Source of the DNA: Rhizophagus irregularis
Taxonomy: Eukaryota; Glomeromycota; Glomeromycetes; Glomerales; Glomeraceae
DNA: 64,000 nt
Reading direction: 5' to 3'
NCBI RefSeq assembly: GCF_026210795.1
Contig: NC_089433.1
Coordinates: 1,761,001-1,825,000 of the forward strand
Below are positions 47,014 through 58,561 of this stretch, piece after piece. The first letter of the stretch is position 1, and every line of letters begins with the position of its first letter. The notes beneath the pieces were generated by a model, which was not told the origin of the DNA, did not search any database, and saw only the letters and a list, made by a program, of their open reading frames with translations. The translations under genes and the position numbers were made by a program.

Positions 47014-47893
47014 CAGTCAACTCCCTCTATAGTTACTCCCATTATAGTCACATTCTACTATATAGTCACACCAGTTGAATGTTCAAAACACTTTATTATT
47101 AAAATCTATCCTATATAGTCACAATCTATCTAAAAATCTTATATTAAAAAGAACCGTTTATAATCACAGTTATATAAAGAATATATTAAATAACTTGGCA
47201 TCTAATAATCGTACAAAGATGTATCATAGCTTGTTAGAATCGTCTCACTGAGACGAATCGAATGGTGGTAGTTTTATCCTTTTCCGATCACTGGCTGACG
47301 AGTTATTCAACAAAATGTTAAATATCGGCATTATAATATTTCTTGATTTACGTTTACTGCGCCATTTAACATTTTGCTAGATTTCTCAGTACCTAGTGAT
47401 TATAAAAAGACGATTTATAGCTCGTTGGAATCGCCTCATCGAGACGAATCGAATGGTGGTAAGCTCATCTCTCTGTGATCAATATTGATGGAGTTATTAC
47501 TTAAAAACTATTTAATATTTTTTTAATTTCATAAATTGATCTAGTGATTGGATTTCGATGTATCTTATACATTAGATTCGTCTCATCAAGACGAATCGAA
47601 TGGTAGTAAGATCGTCTTTCTAGGATCAATATTGGCAGAGTTATTACACAAAAACCATTAATATTTTTTTAATTTCGGAAATTAATCTAGTGATTGGATT
47701 TCGATGTATTTTATACCATTAGAACCGTCTCATCAAGACGAATCGAATGGCAGTAAGATCATCTCTCTACGATTGATATTGGCGAAGTTACGATACAATA
47801 AAGTTTTAAGTATAATTCTGGCTAAAATTATGTTAATTTTTGGCCGGAATTATGATATACAAATATAAGAAATTTTTTATATAGTCACATCTC
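47014..47893. repeat. Pogo-like element end plus four tandem hairpin units
   Basis: Opens with a TA followed by CAGTCAACTCCCTCTATAG, a pogo/Tigger-type terminal sequence, with several TATAGTCACA motifs. Inside, four units contain a small palindrome of the form CGTCTCATCAAGACG followed by AATCGAATGG, at 47241, 47432, 47579 and 47726. The spacing is 191, 147 and 147 bp. No matching right end is seen; a LINE begins where one might be expected. Confidence 0.65.
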
Positions 47894-48054
47894 TTTATAA
47901 TCACCAAATAAGGAGGATCATCGCAACTCTTTCCTGAATTTTTGAAAATACTAATAAAAATTTATTTTTGAAATTTTCGTTCGAAAATTTCTAAGTGCTC
48001 GTTCAAAATACTAATATTTCCACAGTTGCTTTCCTCTTTACTGAGCTTTATACT

Positions 48055-50179
48055 ATGACTACACCTCCAGCTCCTTCTGTTATTAACCCGGATATTCCGC
48101 CGCCACCGCGTCCTGTTGCTTCAACTCCCTCTGGAGACCGACCTTTATCTCCTACTAATACCGCTGGCGCGCCTAACAAACGTTCACGCGTTGTTTCTGA
48201 TGACGCTATGAATGTTGATATAACTTCACCTTCTGCTTCGGCTCCCAACCTTACTTCCACCGCTCCTTCAGGTCTTCCTGTCAACAAAGTCCAAGTGCTT
48301 ACATCTCCTCAAAATACTACCACTCCTGTTGAAACTGTTGACGCTTCTATCCATGCTCCCTCTAACACCAGCGGTAAAGGCAAAGCTGTCGCCTTTCGAT
48401 ATTCCAGAACGACGACCATCCCCCGATGGTAATGCTGCCGCTATAAAATCCGCCCCATCTCGTTATTATGCTGCGGCATATTTACGCGACGCGCCTGTCG
48501 CGTTCAAGACTAAATTTTCCACCAATCGCTCCATGTGTGACGAAGTGGATTGCTCACTCTCCCGATATTCCTCATATGGCACCCGCGCACGTTGTGATGG
48601 ATCAGGCGATAACAAGAAAATCCTTGTCTTCTTTTTTGATCAACAGGATTTTACCGATTGTGTCAGCTCCCCACGTGCCAATCTTCTTGATTTGGCCTTT
48701 AGTCATTACTCCCCTGCTGACGCCAAACTCAGTGATAAAATGAAGTCTTTGTTCGTCACTGATATCCCACTTTTCCTTACTGAGACTCAAGTCCGTCAGG
48801 CATTTTCCCGATATGGCACTGTAATTAAGTGTAAACTTACTCCTAGAAAGCATTACTACAATGGCCATATCCAGTTCTCCTCCGCGGATGCAGTTACCCA
48901 ATTCAATGATATCTGGGCGATCATTTGCCTTGGTAATTCTTTACGTGTCTGCCCGGCATCTTTCTCAAAAGCCCAACGTGATAGCTGCAGAGAACATGTT
49001 GCTATCCTTGCCGGCATCCCTAAGAATATTAAAGAAGCTGATCTGTTAGAAATCGCTACTCAAGTCAACGCTAAGGCCCTTAACGTCCCTTTGTCTATCA
49101 GTTCCTACAAACCTAAACCTTATGTATATTTGAATTTCTCCTCATTTGAATCCCTTGAAGCTGCCAAAGAAATGACCGTGGCTTTCCGCGGCAAAGGATT
49201 AACATGGCACCCTCCCAATGAAGCACAAACTTTATGCCATGTCTGTGGGCGTCCTGGTTGTTCTCCCTCTGTATGTAATCCACGTCCTACTGGAAAGCTG
49301 GACGATCGCCTTAACAAACTTTATTCTCGTTTTAATGCTGGACCTAGACGTGGTCGTCAGGATTCGCGCCAATCACGTGACAATTCCACTTCCCGTTCAA
49401 GATCGCGTTCCAACTCTAGATCCCGCAATAATAATTCCTCTTCATCCCGTTCCAACAACAACAATAATACTTCTAACACTTCTCGTCCCAATACTTCTCA
49501 AAATAACAACCGGAACAATACTAATACTAATAATCATAGGAACAATAAAAATTCTTCCGGTTCTACTCAACCTCCACACCAACCTCATTCTGTCAATTCT
49601 ACATCACCTACTTCTCCATCGGATAATTCTGCCCTTATGCTTCCTCAACATATTATTGATGAATTAAAGGCGCAGATTAAAGAGAATCGCCACTACCCTT
49701 AAATCTCTTGACGATACTGTCTCCTGGATGCAGGATACTATCACGAATCATGATTATAGAATTTCTGAGCTTGAATCAATGATGAATTATGATTGCGGTA
49801 ATCCCGGTGACTCAAATTTGTACCCACCTCACTGACGATCAAGAAACTCATTCCTATAATCATGGATGGGATGATACTCCAACCCAAGACACGAATTCTG
49901 GATTCAATCTTCCTCCCAATACCTCTTCTTCTCTTATGGACGTCTCTCCTGATGCTTCCTTCTCAGCCCTAGATCCTAGCTCCATCCTATCAAGACGACA
50001 TGTTCCCTTACCTGTCTCCCGACCCACTATTACCACTCCTGATGCTAACGCTTCTTCGTTTGCAATCAGAAATTTTTAATGTTACTACTACACAAAAGAA
50101 TCTTTCTGCTCAACTTGGTTCGATTATGGAAAAATTGGACTCCTTCTCTCCTTCAAAACCTTCCCCTTCCAATGATTGA
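48055..50179 (+). pseudogene. LINE copy A ORF1 (RRM-type nucleic-acid-binding protein), frameshifted
   Basis: ATG at 48055 opens a Pro/Ser-rich leader. Compared with copy B, one-base indels occur near 48397, 49686, 49835 and 50063, splitting the frame. Domains in order: an RRM-like fold (SLFVTDIPLF with YYNGHIQFSS), a second alpha/beta segment, a CX2CX4CX4C knuckle (CHVCGRPGCSPSVC), an Arg-Ser and Asn-rich tract, and a coiled-coil start (IIDELKAQIKE). Its role in the family is to bind element RNA and form the RNP. The stop TGA at 50177-50179 overlaps the ORF2 start. Confidence 0.8.
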
Positions 50180-53100
50180 ACACCAATTTATATCGGGTGC
50201 ATCACAGGGATTTCACCCCCCTAATAGTGCGATACTTAATAATGATAGTCCTAATATTCCGCCTTCTTCTTCCTTTTCTTCCCCTCTTATTAACTTTGGA
50301 CAAATCAATGTTAATGGATTATGTTCCCCTGTGCGACAATTACATTTGTTAAATTATTTTCTCCATTCTTCTTTTGGCGTTTTATCTTTAAATGATACTC
50401 GTCTTACTTCTTCGGTGCCAAATTTATTTATCAAAATGAACATTTCCAACATAATTTTAAGTCCTATTGGGCTCCTTCCCCTTCTAATTCACGACCTCAT
50501 GATGGTGTTGGTCTTTTACTTCGCCATCCTTTACATAAACATGTTCAGAAAATTGATCCTTGGAAAGGTCGTCTTTTAAAATTAGATCTTTTTTTCCATC
50601 AGACAAAAATTTCTATTATTTCTGTTTATATTCCTCCTTATCATTCGATTCATTATAAAGAACGTGATGCTATTTTTGCCCAACTTAATTTATGGCTTGA
50701 TAAAGCCCGCTCTAATAACTATCACGTAGTCATCCTTGGTGATTTTAATGCAGATGAAATTTCACATTCACATCTTCCTCAACATCATTTAAAAATTTTA
50801 CGATCACTTTCTTCTCGATACTTTACGGATCATCAATCCCATATTTCTTCAATTTCAGGTCCTAGTCCCACTTTTTATCATCAAAATGGTTCTTCAAGAC
50901 TTGATTATATTTGGTCATCTCCTGGATTTCCTGCTCCTGGTCTCTTCTCTCATGTTGAAACTTGTCCTAAGCTGAATGATAATCAATTTACTGATCACCG
51001 TGTACTTATAACGGCCTTTGATTTTAGCTCATGTTTCGCTATTTTATCCAAAGCTAGATTAAAGCAGAAAAGCGAACAGCGTACCATCTTTCTTTACAAA
51101 AATTTGAAAGATGATGTTTGGGAGACCTTTTCCAATGAAGTAAACTCGCGTCTTGAGTTGTATTTGACCACACACCATCCCTCTATATCTTCACTTTCAG
51201 CTATTTCATTGGACAAACTTTGGCACGCTCTTAAACGTTCTATTCTTGGTGGTGCCATTGATTCCTTACCATTTCAGCATGTATCCAATACTCACCATCA
51301 TAAATATCCTCCTGAGCTTACGATGCTTATTGCTATCAACAAATTCTTGGATAGATTATTGTTCAAATTGACCACGTCTCGGCTTAGTCGTCCAGCTCAA
51401 ATTTCACAGATGATTAATTCTTTGTCTACACAATTAACTCTTCTGAAATCTCTTTTAATAGATTATACTATACCTATTTATAGTACGACACCACTTCCTG
51501 CTTTTATCAAATTTTTGCGTTCGCAAAAAGCCTTGGTCTCTGCATATCTTTCTACGCAATTTCATCAACATCGTGTAGATTCCATTGAATATTATACCGC
51601 TCTTAGAGATGAACATTTCTCTACGTCTCCAGGCTCCTTTATTTCTTCAGCCCTATCAGTGGAACATCGTTCTATTGTTCTTGATAGAGTTTTGGTTGTA
51701 ATTGACTCCAAACCTACTTTACTTACTGATCCTTCAGATATTAAACAAGCTGCTATTAAACACTTCCAATCGGTAGTTACTCCTCCTTTGGTCCAATATT
51801 CTTCTACCGAATCATTTCCTCCACGTTGGCAGAGAGCATATACTCCTTTTTCTGACATTGATTCATCCTTATATACTTCGGTTATGTCTCCTATTCTGGC
51901 CAATGAATGGATGAACACTATCAACTCTATGCCTAATAATAAAGCCTCTGGTCCTTCCAAAATTTCCTATGAGATGCTCAAACATTTAACTGGCGAAGCT
52001 TTCAACTTATCCCTTATTTTAGCTAATGCCTGCCTCATCCATGGAGATATTCCTGCAGATTGGCGTGAAGCGCTTGTTTATCCCATTCCAAAGCCTCATG
52101 AATTTGACGCACAATTGAAGAATACGCGACCCATCACTTTATTGGAAACTGTACGAAAATGTGTGGTTAAGGTCGTTACAACTCGTCTTTCAAAAATCCT
52201 AGCTGACAACCAAGTGCTTCTAGGTGGTAATTTTGCTGGATTGCCAGGCGGTTCCACTGATATTCCTATTAAGATGCTTGATGCTATTATTCATCAACGA
52301 CGCTTTGACAAAACTGATGACCAAGGATTATGGATTGTTTCTCAGGACATTTCTAAGGCCTTTGACTCAATTGATTTAAACATGCTTAGACTTGCTTTAA
52401 TTCGTCTGCATATACCGTCTTTATTGATTAAATTTATCATCAACCTTTTTACAAGACGTAATAATAAAATTATTACCCATCATGGTGATACTTCTGGATA
52501 TAGAGTTAGAATCGGTATTGACCAGGGTGAAATCATTTCTCCATTATTATGGGTTATTTACTTGGATCCTTTGCTTACCACACTTAATCGAGAAGCTTGT
52601 GATCCTTTTATTTTGAAATCTTCTGCATTATTGGATTATTCTCCAATTGAATATGAACAACACAATCTTCCTGTTTCACATATTACATTTATGGATGATT
52701 CTACTTTAATTGCTTCATCTAAACGAGGAATTGAAGATCGCCTTTCCATTACTGCTGAATTTTATACTTTAAATAATACTCAAGCAAATTCAGCAAAATA
52801 TATACTTCTTTCTTCTGAACAATTTTCTCAAACTATTGTGTTTGATCTTTCTCCATCCCCTCTAATTACATCTCATACCCTTACTTTAAAGGCGTTAGCC
52901 TTATCTACATCTTTTCGTTTTTTAGGTGTTTGGTTTAACCTTTCGGCTTCTTCTCGTTTTGTTCACAACCAAACTGTTTCCATGGTCAAAGATATGGCTG
53001 CTTTACTTAGTCCGAAAAAGCTTTTGGCGCAACATGTGACTTACCTTTACAATATTGTTTTACTTCCGAGGCTTGAGTTTCGCCTACAATCCACATTATT

Positions 53101-55651
53101 TGCTGAATCCACTATTAATCGCATGGTTTCTCCAATGCTTTCCCTTATTCGTCAGAAGGCTGGTTTGGCCTCGGTCACTCCTCTTTCCGCGCTTTTTACT
53201 ATGCTGCCTTTCTCCATTCAGCAAGCGTTTGGTCGATTTTTATCATCTCATGTGGCTTCATGGCAGAAAATTTTTTCTCACCCTTCATATAAGCTTTTTG
53301 CCAATTATATGATTACCTATCTCCAAGGACTTTTGGATTGTGATGCCTGTCCCTCTACTATTGATTTGGAACCATGGTCCCATACCTTTTCCTTACGAAC
53401 ACATTCTTTGTTCAATTCTTTATTGTTCTCTTCTCGATTGAATATCACGTGGTCTTTATTGTTCCGACCTCCGAGGAAAGATTTACGACCGGCGATTCCA
53501 CTCCGGTCTATTTTACCAAATGATTTATTTACTTCCATGAAAAATGTTCGGAATAATTTCTGCACTCGTTTTCTTGCTCAACTGATTACACCATGTGGCT
53601 CTCGACTTCTTTCATGGAAAGATTTACACTTTCTTAAACGAGTATCGAACAAAGGATCTGTGCCTGCTTGGTTTAATTATTTGTTCAATCTTATTGTTAT
53701 TCCTAATTCACCTTCTTTTTTTATTTTACAACAATTTAGAATTCCTAGTTCTCATACTGTAGCTTCTATTTCCTTTATAGATATTAGTCGAAATTATTGG
53801 TTTAACCCTCAATGGGCTATTTCTTTTAATCGTAATACTAATTCTTTTCTCGTTGGCCGTGTGATTACTACCTATCCTGCTCCACGTAATGAAGCTCTCA
53901 TTTCACATTGGATTGCGTCTTCGGTTGATGACTTGCTTTCTGATTTTACTGCATGCCAAGGTTGTGCCTCTGCTCTCCCGCGATCCTCTACCTCTAAGAC
54001 GTTGCTTAAACGATGTCCTTCTGAAAAGTGCTTCTCATATGTGTCTTTATCAAGTTTGATCCGTTATCCGATGAAACCTCGAACTTACATACATGCGGAT
54101 ACTCGCTCGGTTTCACTTTCCGCCTCGTTAGGCTATGCCAAATCTCTTTTATTATTTCATCTTTTTGCTCCAGATCGGTTACCTTCTATGAATGAACAAA
54201 TGCCTAGGATTTCTGTTATCCAACTTCCTTCTTCGGTGTCTACACTTTATATTGATGGTTCCTTCCTCCCTCCTTCTAGTCATCCGGTATCCTCGATGGC
54301 TTATGCATGGACTGCTATAGATCCTGATGGATTTATTTTGGAATCCCACTATAATATTATTTCCTCCATTTTTCCTTCTGCTTTACGTTCAGAAGTTTTT
54401 GCTTTATTGCACGGATTGGACTCCCTTCCTCGGAATTCAAAGATTACTGTTGCCACTGATTGTGCCCAATTACTTTCTTTTTGGTCTTTATATGTGGATG
54501 CTCCCTTTCTTCCCAGAATGCTTAAAGAATCCAACCACCTTTTGTGGTCTTCCATACGCACTATTATGTTGCAAAAGAATCTGGATGTTACCTTGATCAA
54601 GGTCCCTGCTCATGCTGACGATCCTTTGAATAATCATGTGGATGCATTAGCCAAAGCCGCTCATACTGACTCACAGCTTTCCTCTTGTCCACCCTCGGCA
54701 TTGATGGCTCCTTGCATTTTACAATTTAATTCCTTACCTGTGGATATGAATATCCGGAAATTTATTAGAGATATTTTTGACGCCAAAAGTCTTTTAACTC
54801 TTGCTGTATTGCCAAGATTTAATTCCTATTCTTCAACTTCTGATATTGATTGGGCTTGCACCAAATTTTGTCTCAATAACAATAAGCAATTTGCCTCTCA
54901 CCGGAATGGTCGTTCCGAGTTTTGTGGATTCCGTATCAAATTACTATTAGATATGCTTCCAACGCTTACAACTCTTCAGAGACGAAAGCCTCACCTATAT
55001 AATCCGAGTTGGCTATGTCCGCAATGTAATTCTTTTCCTGAGACCTTAGACCACTTGTGGACTTGTCCTTATATCTTACCGGAGTTTAGCCCTTTAAATA
55101 CCTTCAAGACACTACTGTTAAATTTTCTGACTAATTGTCTTGATAAATTCCTTTCTGCATCATCTTTAATACCCTTACCGGACTCTTTTGCTGCTGATTT
55201 TATATCTCTTAATTGTTGGAATTGTGATCCTCCTTCAGTTTCTTGCCTACGACTCGCTAGAGGACTTATACCGACTTCTCTTGCAGAATTTCTTGGAACT
55301 TATTTCTCTCTACTTCTCATATGGTCTATCTTAGATACACCTTTGCATGACTTTCATTTTGACCTTTATGTTCAAATCTGGTTGTGCCGTTCTATTTTCT
55401 TTCATCATTGGGAATCAGCTCAAGGCATTACTAAAAAACTGAAATTATCAGCTCTTGGGTCTTCTTCTATTTCTTGCACTTCCTCTAACGTCCCTCCTGA
55501 TTCTTCGACACCTTCTCTGGCGACAGTTTCCTCGGATTCCTGGGTTTCTTGGGTTTCCTCTTCTATAATCCGTGGGGGATCTTGGATTTCACACTTGGAT
55601 TTTTGGCGCCGCTTAACAGTTCAGCCTCTACTTAGGACTTCTTTTTGGTAA
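50172..55651 (+). pseudogene. LINE copy A ORF2 (APE-RT-RNase H polyprotein), one frameshift
   Basis: ATG at 50172 overlaps the ORF1 stop (ATGATTGA). A one-base deletion near 50413 shifts the frame; from there the reading is open to 55651, about 1,826 codons in all. Endonuclease 50290-51010 shows GDFNA (about 50738), LDYIW and TDHRVL. RT shows the NTRPITLLE block, the DISKAFDSID Asp motif, and a catalytic FMDD at 52688-52699. RNase H starts at YIDGS (about 54250), then SEVFALLHGL, ATDCAQL and HVDALAKAA, supplying the D-E-D-D set. The terminal CPQC-x9-H-x4-C knuckle is near 55017. All catalytic motifs look intact; only the frameshift blocks it. Confidence 0.88.
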
Positions 55652-56072
55652 CGGATTGGATCTTCGGATATGCTGGATAGTTGACTCACACTGGCCTTCG
55701 GGTAAAGATGGGGTATGCGTTTCTGTAATAGTTTAGTTTTCTTTACTTAATTTTATTTTGTTTAGATTTCTTTACTTGTATGATTCGTGAAGCTAGTTCT
55801 TTTTATTTTTTATGTTTATTTTCTATATTTGATATTTGTAATATTGTTTGATTTGTTTATTGTACTTTTCGTTTAAAAATTAATAATAAAAGATAAAGTC
55901 ACAAGACTGTTTGCTCATAATCACCAAATAAGAGGATCATCGCAACTCTTTCCTGAATTTTTGAAAATACTAATAAAATTTATTTTTGAAATTTTCGTTC
56001 GAAAATTTCTAAGTGCTCATTTAAAATACTAACATTTCCCCAGTTGCTTTCCTCTTTACTGAGCTTTAAACT

Positions 56073-58561
56073 ATGACTACACCTCCAGCTCCTTCTGTTA
56101 TTAACCCAGATATTCCACCACCACCACGTCCTGTTGTTTCTGCTCCCTCTGGAGACCGACCTTTATCTCCCACTAGTACCGCTGGTGCGCCTAATAAACG
56201 TACACGTACTGTCTCTGATGACGTGATGAATGTTGATATAACTTCGCCCTCAGCTCCTGCCCCTACCTTATTTCTACCGTTCCTTCTGGTCTTCCTGTCA
56301 ACAAAGTCCAAGTGATCACATCTTCTCAAAATCACAGGTCGAAATTAGTTAAATAGGGTATCAATAGGTTATCAATAGGTTATCAATCGGCTATCAATAG
56401 GCTACCCTATTGGTAGCCTATTGAACTTGCGCCATAATCCGTCACCAATCAGGCAGGCTGATTGTTAGCCAATTAATAACCTATTGATAACCTATTAGTA
56501 TCCTATTGGTATTTTTATCAAATTGGTTATCAATAAGGTATTAATAGGTTATCAATAGGTTATCAATCAGCCTGCCCGATTGGTGACGGATTATGGCGCA
56601 AGTTCAATAGGCTACCAATAGGGTAGCCTATTGATAGCCGATTGATAACCTATTGATAACCTATTGATACCCTATTTAACTAATTTCAACCTGTGAATAT
56701 TACCACTCCGGTTGAAACTGTTGACGCTTCTATCTATGCTCTCTCTAACACCAGTGGTAAAGGCAAAGCTGTCGCCTTTGATATCCTAGAACGACGCCCA
56801 TCTCCTGATGGTAATGCTGCTGCTATCAAATCCACACCTTCTCGCTACCATGCTGCGGCCTATCTACGTGACGCGCCTGACACGTTCAAAGCTAAATTTA
56901 CCACCAATCGCTCCATGTGTGACGAAGTGGATTGCTCACTCTCCCGATATTCCTCTTATGGTGCTCGCGCACGCTGCGATGGCTCAGGAGATAACAAAAA
57001 GATCCTCGTCTTCTTTAATGATCAACAGGATTTCACCGATTGTGTCAGCTCCCCACGTGCTGATCTTCTCAATTTAGTCTTCACCCATTATTCCCCTGCA
57101 GATGCCAAACTCAGCGACGAAGAAAAGTCTTTGTTTATCACTGATATCCCACTTTTCCTAAATGAGACTCAAGTCTGCCAAGCATTTTTCCGATATGGCA
57201 CTGTAGTTAAGTGCAAACTTACTCCTAAGAAGCATTATTATAATGGACATATACAGTTTTCCTCCGCGGATGCAGTTACCCAATTTAATGATATTTGGGC
57301 GATCATTTGCCTTGGTAACTCTCTACGTGTCTGCCCGGCATCCTTTTCGAAATCCCAACGCGATAGCCACAGAGAACATGTCGCTATCCTTGCTGGCATT
57401 CCAAAGAACATTAAAGAAGCTGATTTGCTTGATATTGCTACTCAAGTCAATGCTAAGGCTCTTAACATTCCTCTATCTATTAATTCCTACAAACCTAAAC
57501 CCTATGTATATTTGAATTTCTCCTCATTCGAATCTCTTGAAGCTGCCAAAGAAATGACCGTGGCTTTCCGCGGTAAAGGATTAACATGGCACCCTCCCAA
57601 TGAAGCACAGATTTTATGCCACGTTTGTGAACGTCCTGGTTGTTCTCCTTCTGTGTGTAATCTTCGTACTACACGGAAAGTGGACGATCGCCTTAACAAA
57701 CTTTATTCTCGCTTTAATGCTGGCCCTAGACGTGGACGTCAGGATTCGTGCCAATCACGTGACTATTCCACCTCCCGTTCACGATCGCGATCCAATTCTA
57801 GATCTCACAATAATAATTCCTCTTCACCCCGTTCCAACAACAATAACAACAACAACAATAACACTAACACTTCCCATCCTAATACTTCTCGAAGTAGTAA
57901 CCGGTCCAACAATAATAACAATCTCCGGAACAATGGTAATTCCTCTGGTCCTACCCAATCTCCAGACCAACCTCATCCTATCAGTTCTACACCTACTTCG
58001 CCATCTGACAGCCCTGCTCATACACTTCCTCAACATGTTATTGATGAATTAAAGGCGCAGATCAAAGAGATTGCTACTACCCTTAAATCTCTTGATGAAA
58101 CTGTTTCCTGGATGCAGGATACTATTACAAATCATGATTATAGAATATCTGAACTCGAATCAATGATGAATTATGATAATAATAATCCGGGTGACTCAGA
58201 TTTGTACCCACCTCATAATTATCACGATAACCATTCTTATGATAATGGATGGGATGATATCCCAGCCAATGACACGAATTCTGGATTCAATCTTCCTCCT
58301 CATACTTCACCTTCTCTTATGGACACTTCTCCAGATGCTTCCTTTTCAACTCTGGATCCTAACTCTGTCCTATCGAGACGACATGTTCCCTTACCTAATT
58401 CTCGACCTACTATTATTGCCCCTGACGCTAATTCTTCCCGTCTACAATCAGAAATCTTTAATGTTACTAATACACAAAAGAATCTTTCTGCCCAACTTGG
58501 TTCGATTATGGAAAAATTGGACTCCTTCTCTCCTTCAAAACCCTCCTCTTCCAATGATTGA
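56073..58561 (+). pseudogene. LINE copy B ORF1, frameshifted and split by a foldback insertion
   Basis: ATG at 56073. A one-base loss near 56263 shifts the frame, and a 363-bp element (56333-56695) interrupts the leader. Downstream, one frame is open from 56693 to 58561 (622 codons), longer than the best stretch in copy A. In it the RRM-like SLFITDIPLF is near residue 146, the knuckle (CHVCERPGCSPSVC) near 309, Arg-Ser/Asn-rich tracts about 345-420, and a coiled coil about 450-490. It shows the undamaged C-terminal layout of the family. Confidence 0.85.
56333..56695. mobile_element. 363-bp foldback MITE inside LINE copy B
   Basis: Nearly the whole length is a palindrome: CACAGGTCGAAATTAGTTAA at the left and CACAGGTTGAAATTAGTTAA read from the right, with arms of roughly 180 bp. 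The arms are rich in repeated TATCAATAGGT. AAT flanks both ends, and copy A shows the empty site (CTCAAAATACTACC), proving insertion after the LINE was in place. No coding capacity. Confidence 0.9.

Larger units (their letters stand above)
47895..55905 (+). mobile_element. LINE (non-LTR retrotransposon) copy A, nearly full length
   Basis: About 8 kb. It has a 5' UTR of about 150 nt shared with copy B, an RRM-type ORF1, an ORF2 with APE endonuclease, RT, RNase H and a terminal zinc knuckle, then a 250-nt 3' UTR ending in A-rich AATAATAAAAGATAAAG. The domain set fits APE-type LINEs with RNase H (I/L1-like groups); the clade is not assigned. ORF2 has one frameshift and ORF1 several, so it is probably inactive but recent. 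The start and end are estimated from where similarity to copy B begins and from the last A-rich run. Confidence 0.85.

Noticed and set aside
47241-47870. CRISPR-like array of regularly spaced palindromes
   Set aside because: Repeats are degenerate, spacers are related to one another, units are about 147 bp, and the context is a eukaryotic transposon.
51592-51960. 122-codon minus-strand frame within LINE ORF2
   Set aside because: Antisense shadow, seen again at the same place in copy B (59967-60335).
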